From: JBBQDZ01 sp038237515
Lineage (GTDB): Bacteria > Actinomycetota > Thermoleophilia > Gaiellales > Gaiellaceae
DNA length: 41,707 bases
Reading direction: 5' to 3'
Assembly: GCA_038237515.1 (NCBI GenBank)
Contig: JBBRYP010000034.1
Span: 1 to 41,707 of the forward strand
Part shown: one piece after another, positions 39,695 through 41,707 of the stretch
Position numbering within the stretch: position 1 is the first letter of the stretch
Layout of the letters: the number at the start of each line of letters is the position of its first letter
Position numbers and translations under genes: made by a program
Notes under the pieces: model-generated
What the model was told of the DNA's origin: nothing
Seen by the model: only the letters and a program-made list of their open reading frames with translations
Database searches by the model: none

Positions 39695-40252
39695 ATGGCC
39701 GGGCATCACATCTTCGTCGCCCTCCTTCGCGGCATCAACGTCGGCGGCAAGAACAAGGTGTCGATGCCGGAGCTGCGATCGCTTCTAGAGTCCATGGGGC
39801 TCGAGAACGTCGCCAGCTACGTCCAGAGCGGCAACGTCGTCTTCCGAAGCGCCGCCGGCGATGCACGGCGGCTGGCAGCTCAGATCGAGCAGCGAGTCGG
39901 GGACGAGTTCGGCGTCCGACCGAAAGTCCTGATGCGGACACCGGCCGAGCTCGACGCGATCGTCGGGCGCAACCCCTACCTGAGCCGCGCATCCGATCTC
40001 TCGAAGCTGCACGTGGTGTTCCTCGGCGGCAAGACGTCGGCCGGCAAGGCAGCCGAGCTCGACCCGAAACGATCGCCGCCGGACGAGTTCAGCCTCGACG
40101 GCCGCGAGATCTACCTCCATCTGCCGAACGGAGCAGCGCGCACGAAGCTGACGATCGACTACTTCGAGCGCCGGCTGGGCACCGACGCGACGGCCCGCAA
40201 CTGGAAGACACTGGTCGCGCTCCAGTCGCTGGCGAGGCGGAGCGTCTCGTGA
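39695..40252 (+). CDS. DUF1697 family protein
   Basis: A 185-residue protein of unknown function. It opens HHIFVALLRGINVGGKNKVS, then MPELRSLLESMGLENVASYV and QSGNVVFRSAAGDARRLAAQ, the hallmark start of DUF1697. The later region LHVVFLGGKTSAGKAAELDP and EIYLHLPNGAARTKLTIDYF, ending with ATARNWKTLVALQSLA, is also typical. The ATG at 39695 gives the family length; the longer open frame upstream crosses the promoter region and has no homology. No partner is known. It stands alone on the plus strand before nagA. Confidence 0.93.
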   Translation: MAGHHIFVALLRGINVGGKNKVSMPELRSLLESMGLENVASYVQSGNVVFRSAAGDARRLAAQIEQRVGDEFGVRPKVLMRTPAELDAIVGRNPYLSRASDLSKLHVVFLGGKTSAGKAAELDPKRSPPDEFSLDGREIYLHLPNGAARTKLTIDYFERRLGTDATARNWKTLVALQSLARRSVS

Positions 40253-40296
40253 GCCTCGCCACGCCATCGCGGTAAGGCCGTTCGGGGCGGGGCGCG

Positions 40297-41463
40297 GTGG
40301 AAATGGAACCGGAGGCCGCCCTCTACGCGCTCACGAACTGCGCCGTCTACACCGCCGAGCGGTTCGTCACGGGGCACGCGCTGCTGATCGAGGGCGCTGC
40401 TATCCGAGCGCTCCTGCCCGCCCGCGATCTCCCGCGCGGGACGAGGCTCGTCGACCTCGGCGGCCGATCGGTCGCCCCCGGATTCGTCGACCTCCAGGTG
40501 AACGGCGGCGGTGACGTGCTCTTCAACGACGACCCCACGCCGGCGACGATCGCGCGACTGCTCGAGAGCCACCGCCGGTTCGGGACGGTGGCGATGCTCC
40601 CGACGCTCGTCACCTGCGAGCCCTCACGGCTGGTCGCCGCGGTGGCGGCGGTCGAGCAGAGCATCGCCGAGGGTCTGCCGGGCGTGCTCGGCATCCATCT
40701 CGAGGGGCCCTTCATCAGCTCGGCGAAGGCGGGCGCCCACGACCGGAGGTTCATCCGCGCACTGACCTCCGGCGACGTCGAGCTTCTGAGCTCGCCGCGC
40801 CGGGGGAAGATGCTGCTGACGCTCGCGCCGGAGGAGGTCGCCGCGGAGCACGTGGCAGAGCTCGTCCGCCACGGTGTCCTCGTCTCGGCCGGGCACTCCG
40901 CGGCCACCCATGGCGAGACACGCCGCGCGATCTCCGCCGGCCTGTCGGGCGCCACCCACCTCTTCAACGCGATGAGCGGCCTCGAGAGCCGCGAGCCCGG
41001 AGTCGTGGGGGCCGCGCTCCAGTCGGACGAGGTGTGGTGCGGGATCATCGCAGACGGGCACCACGTGCACGATGCGACGCTCGAGCTCGCCTGGAGGGCG
41101 AAGAAGCGCGGGCGCCTGCTGCTCGTGACCGACGCGATGCCTCCCGTCGGCGGGAGCCTCACCGAGTTCAGGCTCGGCGAACACGAGGTCCGGCTGGCGG
41201 AGGGTCGCTGCACCACCGCGGACGGGAGGTTGGCCGGATCGGCTCTCGACGCCGCAAGCGCCGTCAGGAACTGCGTCCGGCGGGTCGGCATCCCGCTGGA
41301 CGAGGCGCTCCGGATGGCGGCTACGTACCCTGCGGAGTTTCTCGGGCTGGGCGACCGCCTGGGCTACGTGAGGCCCGGATACGAGGCGAGCCTCGCGATC
41401 TTCGACGACGAGGTCCGGGTCTCGGGCGTAATCGTGCGCGGACAGCTCGAGCGGTGGGCGTAA
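40297..41463 (+). CDS. nagA: N-acetylglucosamine-6-phosphate deacetylase
   Basis: A 388-residue amidohydrolase that removes the acetyl group from GlcNAc-6-phosphate, in the cytoplasmic amino-sugar and peptidoglycan recycling pathway. The metal site is the single-metal form with Gln and Asn in PGFVDLQVNGGGDVLFND (Q67, N69), as in Escherichia coli NagA, plus Glu in GIHLEGPFISS (E136), His in SAGHSAATHG (H200) and ATHLFNAMSG (H221), and catalytic Asp in LLVTDAMPPVGG (D279). The C-terminal DRLGYVRPGYEASLAIFDDE is also typical. The start is GTG at 40297 or ATG at 40303 (two residues shorter). No nagB or nagE lies nearby, so its regulation is not visible. Confidence 0.95.
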   Translation: MEMEPEAALYALTNCAVYTAERFVTGHALLIEGAAIRALLPARDLPRGTRLVDLGGRSVAPGFVDLQVNGGGDVLFNDDPTPATIARLLESHRRFGTVAMLPTLVTCEPSRLVAAVAAVEQSIAEGLPGVLGIHLEGPFISSAKAGAHDRRFIRALTSGDVELLSSPRRGKMLLTLAPEEVAAEHVAELVRHGVLVSAGHSAATHGETRRAISAGLSGATHLFNAMSGLESREPGVVGAALQSDEVWCGIIADGHHVHDATLELAWRAKKRGRLLLVTDAMPPVGGSLTEFRLGEHEVRLAEGRCTTADGRLAGSALDAASAVRNCVRRVGIPLDEALRMAATYPAEFLGLGDRLGYVRPGYEASLAIFDDEVRVSGVIVRGQLERWA

Positions 41464-41530
41464 CCGCGAAAGCGGTCGGACGCTCCAGCGATCCGATGAC
41501 CGCGCGCAGCGAGCGCGCACGCCTGGCCGT

Positions 41531-41565
41531 TAGGTGATCGATCGGCCTTTTCGATCGATCACCTA
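41531..41565. terminator. Strong hairpin downstream of nagA
   Basis: TAGGTGATCGATCG (41531-41544) and CGATCGATCACCTA (41552-41565) form a perfect 14-bp stem around the loop GCCTTTT. It lies 68 bp after the nagA stop. A small hairpin with a GAAA loop (ACCGC-GAAA-GCGGT, 41463-41476) follows the stop directly. There is no T-run after the stem. Confidence 0.65.
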
Positions 41566-41669
41566 GTGCGGCGTCTCCCAACGTTTCGCTCGAAACTGAG
41601 GGTTCGCCGACGCCGCACTATTCCGACCGCTCTGCGGCCGGCGGCCGCGAAGCGGCCGAGTAGTGCGGC
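41564..41669. repeat. Nested inverted repeats with the word TAGTGCGGC, non-coding end of the window
   Basis: TAGTGCGGCGTC (41564-41575) is matched by GACGCCGCACTA (41609-41620), and TAGTGCGGC appears a third time at 41661-41669. Between the first two arms is a small hairpin GTTTCG-CT-CGAAAC (41583-41596), and between the second and third is CGGCCGC-GAA-GCGGCCG (41642-41658). No gene is seen from 41464 to the end of the window. The pattern may go on outside. Confidence 0.6.
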
Positions 41670-41707
41670 CTCCACCTGCCCTTCGTTTCCGGTCGAAGGT
41701 TATGAGA

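Noticed and set aside
1..41707. CRISPR array, insertion sequence, tRNA, rRNA, integrase or attachment site
   Set aside because: I read the window for repeats with regular spacing, transposase motifs and clover-leaf patterns, and found none that I can support.

Overview
The window is very GC-rich, densely coded actinobacterial DNA. Overlapping starts (GTGA/ATGA) are frequent, GTG starts are common, and VapBC, LAL-type LuxR, LiaF/PspC and kelch/YVTN proteins are present. The gene style (MacB/FtsX operons, GTTCAG boxes, CgeB glycosyltransferases, frequent GTG starts) suggests the Thermoleophilia (Gaiellales/Solirubrobacterales) as an inference; there is no rRNA or other marker gene to prove it. 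I saw no tRNA, rRNA, insertion sequence, CRISPR array or phage gene.

Layout. 1-6526 (minus): the tail of a sugar-type ABC operon (ugpC plus the first codons of a probable solute-binding protein), a membrane-anchored lactonase-like propeller, an enolase-superfamily enzyme and a large LuxR-family ATPase regulator. 6657-9888 (plus), divergent from the regulator: a methyltransferase and a fused alpha/beta hydrolase-glycosyltransferase that carries a one-base frameshift. 9945-22133 (minus): a secreted phosphoesterase with three tandem beta domains, then a nine-gene, almost fully overlapping glycan/sugar operon: two nucleotide-sugar epimerases (one fused to a glycoside-hydrolase-like domain), a zinc dehydrogenase, a Gfo/Idh/MocA oxidoreductase, a GT4 glycosyltransferase, three tandem CgeB-like glycosyltransferases and a methyltransferase. 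22271-24753: a LysE exporter, an FMN-dependent 2-hydroxyacid oxidase, an IF-1 paralogue and a cold-shock protein.

24880-33845 (minus): an envelope module with lipoprotein, two ABC ATPases, one large FtsX-type permease, an OmpR-type response regulator and a histidine kinase, followed by a two-propeller membrane protein. 33913-34595 (plus): a VapBC toxin-antitoxin pair with an apparently leaderless antitoxin and a toxin lacking a normal start codon. 34655-36400: a gene graveyard with a truncated SRPBCC gene, an internally deleted response regulator, a histidine kinase that lost its H-box, and a scrap of MFS transporter. 36452-39057 (minus): a LiaFSR-like envelope-stress system with PspC domains in both the LiaF-like protein and the kinase. 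39229-41463: a cyclic-nucleotide-binding protein, a DUF1697 protein and NagA, followed by a strongly structured non-coding tail.

The most interesting inference is regulatory. Two copies of CTGA(A)C spaced exactly 11 bp apart, resembling the PHO-box style of OmpR-family regulators, lie upstream of the lipoprotein/ABC/two-component operon (33868-33889), the two-propeller gene (27084-27105) and the LiaF-like operon (39101-39122). This suggests that the OmpR-type regulator encoded here controls its own operon, the propeller protein and the second stress system. The second point of interest is the glycan operon with its hydrolase-epimerase fusion.
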